Assembly (NCBI GenBank): GCA_018667995.1 | Contig: JABIQT010000593.1 | Location: 1-21,747, forward strand | Reading direction: 5' to 3' | DNA length: 21,747 bases | Origin: Candidatus Latescibacterota bacterium | GTDB lineage: Bacteria > JAAXHH01 > JABIQT01 | Shown: piece by piece, positions 7,597-15,427 of the stretch | Position numbering within the stretch: position 1 is the first letter of the stretch | How the letters are laid out: each line of letters starts with the position of its first letter | Translations under genes and position numbers: made by a program | The notes under the pieces: generated by a model | What the model was told of the DNA's origin: nothing | Seen by the model: only the letters and a program-made list of their open reading frames with translations | The model's database searches: none

Positions 7597-9870
7597 TTAC
7601 TGTGTCTGCGAGGACGTCTCATGACCGATGGCTAGCACTTCATGAAGCACTTTGCTCAGCTGCGTGGTTCGATAAGGCTTCGGTACTCTTCCTGCGAATC
7701 CGTACTCATGGAAATTTGCCATGACTGGATCATTAGAGTATCCACTTGATGCGATGACCCGGGCCTGTGGATCTTTCATTAGAATATGCTGCAACGCCTC
7801 TCGCCCACCCATTCCACCGGGTACCGTTAAATCCATCAGTACGGCTGCGAACGGTCTACCGGCAGCATGTTCCCGCGAATAGGTACTGACGGCTTCGGCG
7901 CCATCTTCTGTGAGTGTTACCGCATACCCACAGTGCGTCAGAATATCTGCAACCAGGTCCCGGACGATGGCTTCATCCTCCATGACCAAGATCTTACCGG
8001 TCCCATTGAAGTAGATTTCTTCCTCTTCGTGTTTCTCGATTCTTGAATCCGGAGAGGCAGGAAGATAGATTGTAAATGTAGATCCTTCGCCAACCTCTGA
8101 TTCAAGATAGATAGCTCCATGGTGGTTATTGATAATCGAATGCGAGGTGGCCAGCCCCAAACCAGTGCCGGTAGGTTTGGTGGTAAAATAAGGGTCAAAG
8201 ATCTTCTGCTGCTGCTGTTCAGGGATTCCAATGCCTTCATCAGACACGGTAATCCGCACATATTGCCCTGGTTGCAACTGCAATGCAGGGTCAACGATCT
8301 TCGAAAGGTTCTCTGCTTGAATTCTAATGACGCCACCTTCGGGCATGGCCTGCTGAGCATTGAGAATCAGGTTCTGGATGACCTGACTTATCTGACCGCT
8401 GTCCACATCACCCGGCCACAGTTCCTCAGGGACTTCGAAATCACATCGTACATTGGAGCCTCTCGAAACAAAGGTTGCCGCTTCGTACAGAATCTCGCGT
8501 ATGGAGGCAATCTGTGTGACAGGTTCTCCGCCCTTGGAGAACGTTAGCAGCTGCTGGGTGAGCTTCTGTGCTTCTAAGGTGGCTCGCTCAGCCATCGTCA
8601 AACGGGGCGCCAGGCGATCGTCCGCCTCAGGGGTAATTAGAAGGTGTGCAAAGGAAATATGTCCGAGAATACCCGTGAGCAAATTGTTGAAGTCATGGGC
8701 AATCCCACCGGCAAGCGGACTTATCGCCTCAAGTTTACTCAGGCGGAATCGTTCTTCATCAATCTGCTTGCGTTCGGTGATGTCGTTCAATGTGCCGAAG
8801 ATACCAAGAGGGGCACCGTCGGTATCTTCGGAAACACGGGCATTAACCTCGATCCACCGTAAATCTCCGCTCTGGTTTACATAGCGAAATTCGTCCCGAT
8901 CCGAAGGACGCTGGCGCGTCAGGATAGGATTAAAGAACTCCATGTGCTGACGACGGTCATCGGGATGCACGTAGAGCAGGATATTGGTCCCCATGGCGTC
9001 GCGTACACTGTATCCCGTAACGTCCTGCCAGGCCGGATTCAGAAACGTAATGCGCCCGTCAATATCCGTTTTGAAGATAACTTCCTTTACATTCTCCACC
9101 ACAGAGCGATAGCTGCGTTCATTCTCACGAGCTTCTGTATATAACCGGGCACGCTCGATGGCGATATTGATGTGGTCGCTCAAGGCCATCATGAGCAGAA
9201 GATCAGCCTCGGAAAGAACAACGCCCTTCTTGCTTTCTACATTGAGAACCCCGACACCGCGGCCCTGATCAAAGAGTGGAATACATACTTCCGATTCAAC
9301 GTCGTCAGCAGACCTATGCACGGTGGGATCACGACTCACATCTTCCAGCAGTACAGGTTCTCCCGTTCGAACCACGCGCGCCATAACTTCGGAGTCAGTC
9401 GGCATATTCTCAATGGAACCCTCGTAACCTACCTGATGCTGCATAACCAGATCATCGTCCTCAAGCAGATATATACTGACCAATGCATATCCGAATGTGT
9501 CGGCTATGGCCTTCACCACAGTTCTCATAAGATCGGGAAGCGCTAACTCTCGTGCAAGAGCAGTCCTAATCTGGTCGAGCAAGGCCAGTTCCTGGGTCTG
9601 ACGTTCTGCAGATGCAAGCAGATCACGATATTGCTGTTCGCGCTCCCGAAGTTGCTGCTCTGTCTCCTTGCGCCTTTCAATGTCTCGCTGATATTTATGG
9701 ATCAATACAGTCAGCATAACCGCCATGAGGCATGCCGCAACAACCAAAGCAGCGAAATACAAGGCTGTGGGCGACAACTCACCCCAGATATTGGCTTGCG
9801 CCAAGTAGACGCTTCCAGAGGTTCGCTGAGAGAATTGAAGCAAGACAAAATCTTGGTTTACCAGGTCCAT
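7597..9870 (-). CDS. Hybrid sensor histidine kinase (TM-GAF-PAS-HisKA-HATPase-REC)
   Basis: A 757-residue protein. Seen in order: about 33 N-terminal residues probably outside, one membrane helix (about 34-57), a charged coiled coil (about 58-95), GAF (about 95-245), PAS/PAC (about 250-367), HisKA with phospho-accepting H392 in GGIAHDFNNLL, HATPase with N box (N500/N504), G1 SDEGIGIP, F box IFDPYFTTK and G2 GTGLGLA, and a C-terminal receiver with E631/D632, D680 in MDLTVPGGMGG and K731. All catalytic residues are present. Autophosphorylation on H392 and internal transfer to D680 is expected. Neither this nor the next gene carries a DNA-binding output, so a phosphotransfer protein or regulator elsewhere is likely needed. 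It is the first gene of the minus-strand operon. An in-frame stop at 9892-9894 limits upstream extension. Confidence 0.95.
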   Translation of the reverse strand: MDLVNQDFVLLQFSQRTSGSVYLAQANIWGELSPTALYFAALVVAACLMAVMLTVLIHKYQRDIERRKETEQQLREREQQYRDLLASAERQTQELALLDQIRTALARELALPDLMRTVVKAIADTFGYALVSIYLLEDDDLVMQHQVGYEGSIENMPTDSEVMARVVRTGEPVLLEDVSRDPTVHRSADDVESEVCIPLFDQGRGVGVLNVESKKGVVLSEADLLLMMALSDHINIAIERARLYTEARENERSYRSVVENVKEVIFKTDIDGRITFLNPAWQDVTGYSVRDAMGTNILLYVHPDDRRQHMEFFNPILTRQRPSDRDEFRYVNQSGDLRWIEVNARVSEDTDGAPLGIFGTLNDITERKQIDEERFRLSKLEAISPLAGGIAHDFNNLLTGILGHISFAHLLITPEADDRLAPRLTMAERATLEAQKLTQQLLTFSKGGEPVTQIASIREILYEAATFVSRGSNVRCDFEVPEELWPGDVDSGQISQVIQNLILNAQQAMPEGGVIRIQAENLSKIVDPALQLQPGQYVRITVSDEGIGIPEQQQQKIFDPYFTTKPTGTGLGLATSHSIINNHHGAIYLESEVGEGSTFTIYLPASPDSRIEKHEEEEIYFNGTGKILVMEDEAIVRDLVADILTHCGYAVTLTEDGAEAVSTYSREHAAGRPFAAVLMDLTVPGGMGGREALQHILMKDPQARVIASSGYSNDPVMANFHEYGFAGRVPKPYRTTQLSKVLHEVLAIGHETSSQTQ

Positions 9871-9942
9871 TATTCTCGAAGGGTGTTTTCGTCAGTAATC
9901 AAAGGTAACCAACGCCTTACAGCGCTGCCAGATCCGAATTTC

Positions 9943-9970
9943 AATATAATAAACGCGATCGTCTACGCAA
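9943..9970 (-). promoter_or_regulatory. Possible promoter of the kinase operon
   Basis: On the minus strand TTGCGT (9970-9965) and TATATT (9948-9943) are spaced 16 bases apart, ending about 70 bases before the kinase ATG. The -10 box is good and the -35 box poor (3 of 6). An AT-rich block here supports it. Low certainty. Confidence 0.3.
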
Positions 9971-10482
9971 CATAAAACGAGCACTACACTACAGTAACCG
10001 AAACGCCAAAGACGGAGACTCTTTCGACCTGTGTGGTATGTTCCTTCAGCCCGGTTTCCGATATAGGTGAGATGTGCGCATGAACCGAGCAAGAGCAGGT
10101 TCGACACACTTGGACGATTTCGAAGGTACCAATGTGGGCCGGGCGCCTAGGAGGCCACATAGCTCTGTCGGAACGGCCACCATTGAGTGAATACGCCACA
10201 TTGATGACTAACGAGACGAACGTGCTATTGCGAATCCAGAGTCCTCTGCACTTATAGGCCCGACTTTAACGGACAAAAACGGTTTGAATAGATCCCGGTT
10301 ACGGCGACGAATACTGAGATACAAGGAGCAGTGCACGCCAGTGAAATGGCCAGATGCGATTTTGATTGATGTGCCTCACGACTACGGAGTATATATTCGA
10401 ACTACTATTTTATGAGTTTGAGCTGAGTATATCTGTCACAGTAGAACACCATTAGAGTCACCAACCTAGTCTCTTGACCAAA

Positions 10483-10488
10483 AAGGAG
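10483..10488 (+). promoter_or_regulatory. Ribosome binding site of the isomerase-like gene
   Basis: A consensus AAGGAG 5 bases before the ATG at 10494. It fixes this start clearly. Confidence 0.7.
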
Positions 10489-10493
10489 CGCGC

Positions 10494-11354
10494 ATGTCAG
10501 TCTCTTGGAGCTGGTCCACGACCGGCTACGGATTTGCATCCAAAACAACCGAGGAAATCATCGCCCTCTGCGGCCATGCCGGGCTTGGCGGTGTTGAGGC
10601 GGTGACCCCATTTCTGCAAGGCCTTCGTGACAACGAGATAGAGGCCATGGGCAAGCAATTCAGGGAAGGTGGCGTTCAGATCGAGACATTCCACCTTCCG
10701 TTTTCGCCCGCGGACGATATATCATCCTTCTATGAAACGGTGCGTCGTTCCGCGGTAGAGAATATGAAGGTGTGGATTGAAAGGAGTGCTCTTCTGGGTG
10801 CTTCAGTTGGAGTCCAGCATCCCACTACTGCGCGTTACGATGCCGAGTTCGAGGGTATGGATCGATACATAAGCCAGCTCGCAAGGAGCTTGGATGATCT
10901 CCTGCCACTGGCTGAACAGTTTGACTACACCATTGCCCTGGAGAATCTACCCCCTGGCGATATCGGCGGGAGATTAAGCTCACGTCCTGCCCATTTTGAG
11001 CGATTTGTCCGTGAATTTGACCATCCGAACCTTGGCTTCATCCTGGACACAGGCCACGCCCTCATTTCATCAGGTCCCGACGCCGATGAATTCCACCGTA
11101 TCATGGCGCCTAGAATGGTGGCCTACCATCTGGCAGACAATGCCGGCGACCGCGACTCACATCTGGCGCCCGGTCATGGAGCGGTTGACTGGACTACCGT
11201 ATTCCGGCGGGCATCTGAAATTGAGTATTCCGGGTGCATGTGCATTGAAACGCCACCTTTTGCGCATACTCCAAACGGTGATTTTCAGCCGGACGACTGG
11301 AAACAGCTGGTGGACGATACCGCCAAGCTGGCAAATGCTGCGCTGGCGTCCTGA
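10494..11354 (+). CDS. Sugar phosphate isomerase/epimerase family TIM barrel (xylose isomerase-like, AP_endonuc_2)
   Basis: A 286-residue protein. Seen: the metal-ligand pattern of the family, with a glutamate at the end of the fourth strand region (E150 in IALENLPP), an aspartate in ILDTGHA (D185, H188), a histidine in AYHLADN (H212), the loop DSHLAPGHGAVDW (H223) and a final glutamate in CIETPP (E252). Known: such proteins isomerise or epimerise free or phosphorylated sugars, inosose or keto acids with a divalent metal; many environmental members are uncharacterised. No signal peptide, so cytosolic. Start fixed by a consensus ribosome site. It opens a new plus-strand stretch after the long gap and is followed by about 150 bases with possible hairpins, so it may be its own transcription unit. 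Substrate not predictable. Confidence 0.9.
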   Translation: MSVSWSWSTTGYGFASKTTEEIIALCGHAGLGGVEAVTPFLQGLRDNEIEAMGKQFREGGVQIETFHLPFSPADDISSFYETVRRSAVENMKVWIERSALLGASVGVQHPTTARYDAEFEGMDRYISQLARSLDDLLPLAEQFDYTIALENLPPGDIGGRLSSRPAHFERFVREFDHPNLGFILDTGHALISSGPDADEFHRIMAPRMVAYHLADNAGDRDSHLAPGHGAVDWTTVFRRASEIEYSGCMCIETPPFAHTPNGDFQPDDWKQLVDDTAKLANAALAS

Positions 11355-11360
11355 TTATTG

Positions 11361-11404
11361 ATCAGAGCTGACACCAGTTGTCTGATGGGATACCTTTTGA
11401 TCCC
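11361..11404 (+). terminator. Possible hairpins after the isomerase-like gene
   Basis: Six bases after the stop, ATCAGA (11361-11366) can pair with TCTGAT (11381-11386), with CTG/CAG pairing inside. A second dyad GGGAT/ATCCC (11387-11391 with 11400-11404) follows, its loop holding TTTT. No classic T-run follows either stem, so termination is only possible, not shown. Confidence 0.28.
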
Positions 11405-11508
11405 GGCGTAGAGTCGCTCCTGCAACGTCATAACATCCAGTCCGAACCTTTTCAAGCGGAACCAAAGGGATTCTCAGTGCTATTTATTCTGCATCGGATA
11501 TCGGATAA

Positions 11509-12411
11509 ATGAATGTGGTATCCGGATGGGTAGACAGGCTCAAGTGTCCGTCGTGCGACGGGTCGGTCAGCCAGGAAGAGGCAACCGTAGTATGTCGGAC
11601 CTGTGACATTACATACCCGGTGAGGGCCGGTGTTGTCCAAATGCTCTCGGAGGAACAGGGAGCATTAGCAGAGACCTTCAATGCCCAGTATGACGCCTTA
11701 CGTTTGAAGGAAGGTTGGGCCAGTGATATTCCGGGCTTCTATGATGCGCTGCCCTACAGGGATCTGACCGGGCGAAATACCGATGCCTGGCGCCAGCGCG
11801 TGCGCTCCTATCTGTTGGTCCGGCGGTGGCTGGAAAACACCGTAGGCACCGGAAGAATCTCCATTCTGGACTACGGTGCGGGCAACGGATGGCTCAGTCG
11901 TCTGCTGGCTGACCGCTATGACCTTGCCGCCATGGATATCAACGAGGGAAACCATGGGTTATCCGCCATTCCGGAATCATCGCGGCTCTACACCGTTATC
12001 CAATCCAGTCTCGAAAGTATCCCACTACACTCTGATTGCTGTGATGCCGTTGTGGCAAATGCAAGTCTGCACTATACGTCTGCCCCGGAGGGGGCTCTTG
12101 AGGAGATACATCGTATCCTGAAACCTGGCGGCGTAGTCGTTATCATGGATTCGCCCACGTACTCGTCTACTCAGGGCGTTCGGCAAGCCATGAAGCGTTC
12201 ACATTCGTATTTCTGTCAAATGGGATTCCCCGATCTCGCAAATCACTATGCAGGATTGACCGATGCCCTATTCAAGGCCAATGATCTTTTCCTCTACAGG
12301 CCCCTTCGAAAGGACTTCTCCACACTGGAGCTTTTGAAGAAGCGATTTAGAGAAGCCATGGGGCATCCAGAAAGTGCACGGTTTCCTGTCTGGACAGGGA
12401 GGAAGCTGTAG
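11509..12411 (+). CDS. SAM-dependent methyltransferase with N-terminal Trm112-like zinc ribbon
   Basis: A 300-residue protein. Seen: a zinc ribbon at the N-terminus with C13 and C16 (LKCPSCDGS) and C29 and C32 (VCRTCDITYPVRAGVVQML), the Trm112/YcaR pattern; then a class I methyltransferase domain with motif I ILDYGAGNGWLS (about 119-130), acidic strand end AAMDIN, and HRILKPGGVVVIMD (about 201-214). Known: fused proteins of this type are common in surface-glycan and natural-product loci and their substrates are mostly unknown. The ATG at 11509 has only a weak upstream GGAT. It ends 21 bases before the amidohydrolase gene, so the two are likely co-transcribed. The C-terminal 80 residues show no known motif. 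Family secure; target unknown. Confidence 0.9.
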   Translation: MNVVSGWVDRLKCPSCDGSVSQEEATVVCRTCDITYPVRAGVVQMLSEEQGALAETFNAQYDALRLKEGWASDIPGFYDALPYRDLTGRNTDAWRQRVRSYLLVRRWLENTVGTGRISILDYGAGNGWLSRLLADRYDLAAMDINEGNHGLSAIPESSRLYTVIQSSLESIPLHSDCCDAVVANASLHYTSAPEGALEEIHRILKPGGVVVIMDSPTYSSTQGVRQAMKRSHSYFCQMGFPDLANHYAGLTDALFKANDLFLYRPLRKDFSTLELLKKRFREAMGHPESARFPVWTGRKL

Positions 12412-12432
12412 CCACTCAGGTGACGGCATGCT

Positions 12433-13641
12433 ATGTTCCGCAAACGCTCTTTTGTACTGACGAACGCATCTATCCATTCCTTGTCAGAAACGAACAATGG
12501 CGACATCTGCGTGGTCGGCAAAAACATTGAAAGTATCGAACAAAATAGGATCGATCTATCCCGTACGCCGGCGGTAGATCTAAACAACTCGTGGGTCTTT
12601 CCTGGACTGATTAATGCCCATGATCATCTGGAATTGAATCTGTTTCCCAACATAGGTCGGGGACCATATTCAAACAGTTACGAATGGTTCGACGATGTAA
12701 ACGCTATGCGTGGTGAACCAGCCATGGCCCGGGTATTGGCAATCTCCATGAATGATCGATTACTCTGGGGTGGATATAGAAATCTACTATCGGGCGTGAC
12801 TACCGTGGGGCACCATAATCCATATCACGGTGCCGTGTTCAGAAAGGCGTTTCCTGTTCGTGTGCTGAGACATTATCGCTGGGCACATTCCCTTGGACTG
12901 GCTGAGTCGTACGGCGGCCGGCCAGAGGTCGAGTCAAGAAAAGCCGGCTCTCGGGAGCCGTTCATCATACATATCGCGGAGGGAGTGGACACCGGCGCCG
13001 CCGGTGAACTGCGGGAACTGGATCGCTTGGGAGCACTTCGCACGAGTACGGTTCTCGTACATGGTGTGGGCATTTCATCAGACGATTTCCAACTGGTGAA
13101 GGAACGTGGTGCTTGCCTGATATGGTGTCCGTCCTCCAACATGTTCCTCTTCGATAGAACGGTAGATATGGCGCAACTGCCCGATGGTATTCCGGTTGCG
13201 CTGGCGACTGATTCAACGCTGTCGGGAAAGCCGACACTCTTCGACGAGTTACGGGTAGCTTGTGATCAGAGTCAGATGAATGAACGCCAACTAATCAAAA
13301 TGGTTACCTGTAATGCAGCCAAAGTCCTCATGCTGAAGGAGAATACAGGAACCCTGGCGCCCTCGTCGACAGCTGACCTCCTGGTCTTGCCACGCCGAAG
13401 CACGGATTCGGGTAAGGATCTACTGGCATCCCGCCCCAGGGATATTCAGCTGGTGATCAAGGCGGGATGTCCCCTTTATGGAGATGTATCATTCGCATCG
13501 CTCTTCGACCACTGCCGGATCAAGGTGGAGCGAGTATACGTTGAGGGCAAGGCCAAGCTGATTATGCATGGATTGGGTGCGCTTCTCGATCGCATAAGGG
13601 ATAAGGGCGCCATGCCACCCATCGATGTAACCAGGGGATGA
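12433..13641 (+). CDS. Metal-dependent amidohydrolase (cytosine deaminase / TRZ-ATZ / MtaD-like)
   Basis: A 402-residue protein. Seen: an N-terminal beta-sandwich part ending in VFPGLINAHDHLELN, giving the HXH metal site (H63, H65), SGVTTVGHHNPYH, a third histidine and adjacent glutamate in IIHIAEGVD (H180, E183), a fourth histidine in VLVHGVG (H210), the metal aspartate in ALATDSTLSGKP (D260), and the closing sandwich with TGTLAPSSTADLLVL. This is the full ligand set of subtype III amidohydrolases acting on purine, pyrimidine, triazine or S-adenosylhomocysteine-like amines. AGGTGA ends 9 bases before the ATG. The upstream neighbour is a methyltransferase, so a role in clearing a SAM by-product is conceivable but unproven. 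The next gene starts 49 bases later in the same direction. Confidence 0.9.
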   Translation: MFRKRSFVLTNASIHSLSETNNGDICVVGKNIESIEQNRIDLSRTPAVDLNNSWVFPGLINAHDHLELNLFPNIGRGPYSNSYEWFDDVNAMRGEPAMARVLAISMNDRLLWGGYRNLLSGVTTVGHHNPYHGAVFRKAFPVRVLRHYRWAHSLGLAESYGGRPEVESRKAGSREPFIIHIAEGVDTGAAGELRELDRLGALRTSTVLVHGVGISSDDFQLVKERGACLIWCPSSNMFLFDRTVDMAQLPDGIPVALATDSTLSGKPTLFDELRVACDQSQMNERQLIKMVTCNAAKVLMLKENTGTLAPSSTADLLVLPRRSTDSGKDLLASRPRDIQLVIKAGCPLYGDVSFASLFDHCRIKVERVYVEGKAKLIMHGLGALLDRIRDKGAMPPIDVTRG

Positions 13642-13690
13642 ATGCTATGATGAAAAACTGTATGGCCCCAAACAGGATTGCACGAGATTC

Positions 13691-14581
13691 ATGAGCACAA
13701 ATACGCTATCCATAGTCATACCTGCCCACAACGAGGAGGCGGGCCTCGGTGCCGTTTTAGAGGGTCTCGCTGATGCCGACCTTCCGGGGCTGCTGGAAAT
13801 TCTGGTTGTAGACGACGGCTCGGAAGACACGACCGGAGCTGTAGCCGAATCGGCTTGCCAGAGGCTTCCAGTGAAGGTAATTCGGCACTCTGTCAATCGT
13901 GGGTACGGGGCCTCTCTGAAAACTGGAATTCGGGCGGCACAGGGAGAGATCGTTCTGATGATGGATGCCGATGGCCAGCATTCACCCGAAGACGCCAAGA
14001 ATATCATTCATGCGCTTGCGAGCGACGATGATATGGTCGTAGGGCTCCGTGGGAGCGGTTCGGCCCGGGATGCGTGGCGCAAACCTGGGAAGTGGGTTCT
14101 GGGCAAACTGGCCAACTACCTCAGTCGAACCCACATCCCTGATCTGAACTCCGGACTGCGTGCCGTTCGTCGTACCGTAATAAGCAAATATCTTCACCTG
14201 CTCCCAGACGGGTATTCCGCCTCAACAACGAGCACCATGGCGCTGATAAAACGCGGCTACGCGATCCGCTGGGAACCCATTACGGCCCTACCCAGAGCGG
14301 GCGGTGCCAGTAGTGTCCGTCAGATGCACGATGGACTGGGCGTGATTTTACTAATGATCCGTCTCATCGCCCTCTTTGACCCGCTCCGGGTCTTTCTACC
14401 TACTGGTGCCCTTTTCTTTACGGGTGGCGTCATATCGGGTATCTACTATTTCTTCTACGGCTCATTTGGGGGAGGCGTGTCAGTAGGTTCTTTGCTCCTA
14501 CTGCTCACCGGCCTACTCCTCTTCTTTTTCGGAATTGTGGCCGATCAGATCTCGGCACTTCGATTGGAAAAGTATGAATAG
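13691..14581 (+). CDS. Family 2 glycosyltransferase, polyprenyl-phosphate type (DPM1/ArnC/GtrB-like)
   Basis: A 296-residue protein. Seen: the GT-A start LSIVIPAHNEEAGL, D41/D42 in LVVDDGSEDTT, NRGYGASLKTGI (about 69-80), the DXD metal motif in MMDADGQHSPED (D92, D94), LNSGLRAVRR, and two C-terminal membrane helices (about 232-255 and 262-286). This layout matches enzymes that load a sugar onto dolichyl or undecaprenyl phosphate at the inner membrane face. Known from ArnC and GtrB: the lipid-linked sugar is then flipped and used by a GT-C enzyme. Between the amidohydrolase and the deacetylase; start ATG at 13691 with a weak ACGAGA upstream. The deacetylase follows after 36 bases, recalling the ArnC-ArnD pair. 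Sugar identity unknown. Confidence 0.92.
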   Translation: MSTNTLSIVIPAHNEEAGLGAVLEGLADADLPGLLEILVVDDGSEDTTGAVAESACQRLPVKVIRHSVNRGYGASLKTGIRAAQGEIVLMMDADGQHSPEDAKNIIHALASDDDMVVGLRGSGSARDAWRKPGKWVLGKLANYLSRTHIPDLNSGLRAVRRTVISKYLHLLPDGYSASTTSTMALIKRGYAIRWEPITALPRAGGASSVRQMHDGLGVILLMIRLIALFDPLRVFLPTGALFFTGGVISGIYYFFYGSFGGGVSVGSLLLLLTGLLLFFFGIVADQISALRLEKYE

Positions 14582-14617
14582 AGGATTGTTGGGGCTGATT
14601 CGTGGGGGGACCCTGAG

Positions 14618-15427
14618 ATGCAGAACATCCTAACAGTGGACGTGGAGGATTGGTATCAGGGAAATGCGAGAATCCCCTATCAGGATGCATGGAGATTCGA
14701 ATCTCGGATAGAGAAGAGTGTCGATCAGGTACTTGGTATTCTTGATGAGTACGAGACTCAGGCGACATTCTTCATCCTTGGCCATCTGGCCGAATCACAC
14801 GGACAGGTAGTCAAGCAGATACAGAATCATGGTCATGAGATCGCGACTCATGGGTATTCCCACCAATTGATCTTTAAGCAGAAGCCCGCTGAATTTGCGG
14901 AAGAACTCTATCGTAGCATCGCGCTATGTGAGGATCTTACCGGACGGGCGGTCATGGGGCACCGTGCCTCGAACTGGTCTGTGACCAGCCAGTCACTCTG
15001 GGCACTCGATCTACTCAAGAAGGCCGGCCTACGTTATGATTCGAGCGTGTATCCAGTCCGGACCGGTTATTTCGGTATCTCCGGACGATCCCGCGAGCCT
15101 CACATACTCGACAATGGATTGATTGAAGTGCCGCCCTCCACCGTGAGCGTTGCTAACTACACCATTCCATTTGCGGGAGGTTTTTTCCTCAGGACACTTC
15201 CATACGGCCTAGTAGAATGGGCAGTAAGGAGAGTGAATGCAGAAGGTCATCCTGCAGTGGTGTATTTACATCCATGGGAGTTGGATCAGGATCAACCCAA
15301 GAATCTACCGGTGCCATTTATCGACCAATTTATACACTATCACAACCTGGACACCACCGAGGCGAAACTACGTAGACTGTGCAGCCAATTCTCTTTCGGG
15401 ACCGTAATGGAAACTATTGCTCTGTGA
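14618..15427 (+). CDS. NodB-type polysaccharide deacetylase, XrtA/PEP-CTERM-associated (DUF3473) subtype
   Basis: A 269-residue protein. Seen: LTVDVEDWYQ at the N-terminus (catalytic D8), TFFILGHLAE, the HX3H zinc site in IATHGYSHQ (H78, H82), GHRASNWSV (R116), and YLHPWELD near residue 218, the signature ending of the XrtA-associated deacetylases. Known: the family removes acetyl or formyl groups from amino sugars; this subtype is found in exopolysaccharide loci linked with exosortase A. All zinc and catalytic residues are present. No signal peptide, so it should act in the cytosol, for example on a lipid-linked sugar. Its stop overlaps the GTG of the FemAB-like gene by four bases, showing coupled translation. 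No exosortase or PEP-CTERM protein is seen in this window. Confidence 0.93.
   Translation: MQNILTVDVEDWYQGNARIPYQDAWRFESRIEKSVDQVLGILDEYETQATFFILGHLAESHGQVVKQIQNHGHEIATHGYSHQLIFKQKPAEFAEELYRSIALCEDLTGRAVMGHRASNWSVTSQSLWALDLLKKAGLRYDSSVYPVRTGYFGISGRSREPHILDNGLIEVPPSTVSVANYTIPFAGGFFLRTLPYGLVEWAVRRVNAEGHPAVVYLHPWELDQDQPKNLPVPFIDQFIHYHNLDTTEAKLRRLCSQFSFGTVMETIAL

Larger units (their letters stand above)
9871..10493. other. Long intergenic region between divergent genes, no recognised gene
   Basis: About 620 bases separate the divergent kinase and isomerase genes. Both strands hold only short open frames without recognisable motifs. Visible: a possible minus-strand promoter (9943-9970); a bulged stem GTGGGCC/GGCCAC (10134-10140 with 10153-10158); and a plus frame open from 10212 to 10415 whose end (GTG 10341 to TGA 10415, 24 residues) is preceded 12 bases upstream by AAGGAG at 10323-10328. 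Around 10366-10395 TTGATG and TATATA stand 18 bases apart, a weak promoter candidate for the isomerase gene. No T-run terminator, tRNA or long repeat was found. It may be regulatory DNA, a decayed gene or hold a small RNA. Confidence 0.5.

Noticed and set aside
10095-10110. GGTTCGAC resembling a tRNA T-loop
   Set aside because: The flanking bases do not form a T stem, and no acceptor stem, anticodon arm or CCA end fits around it.
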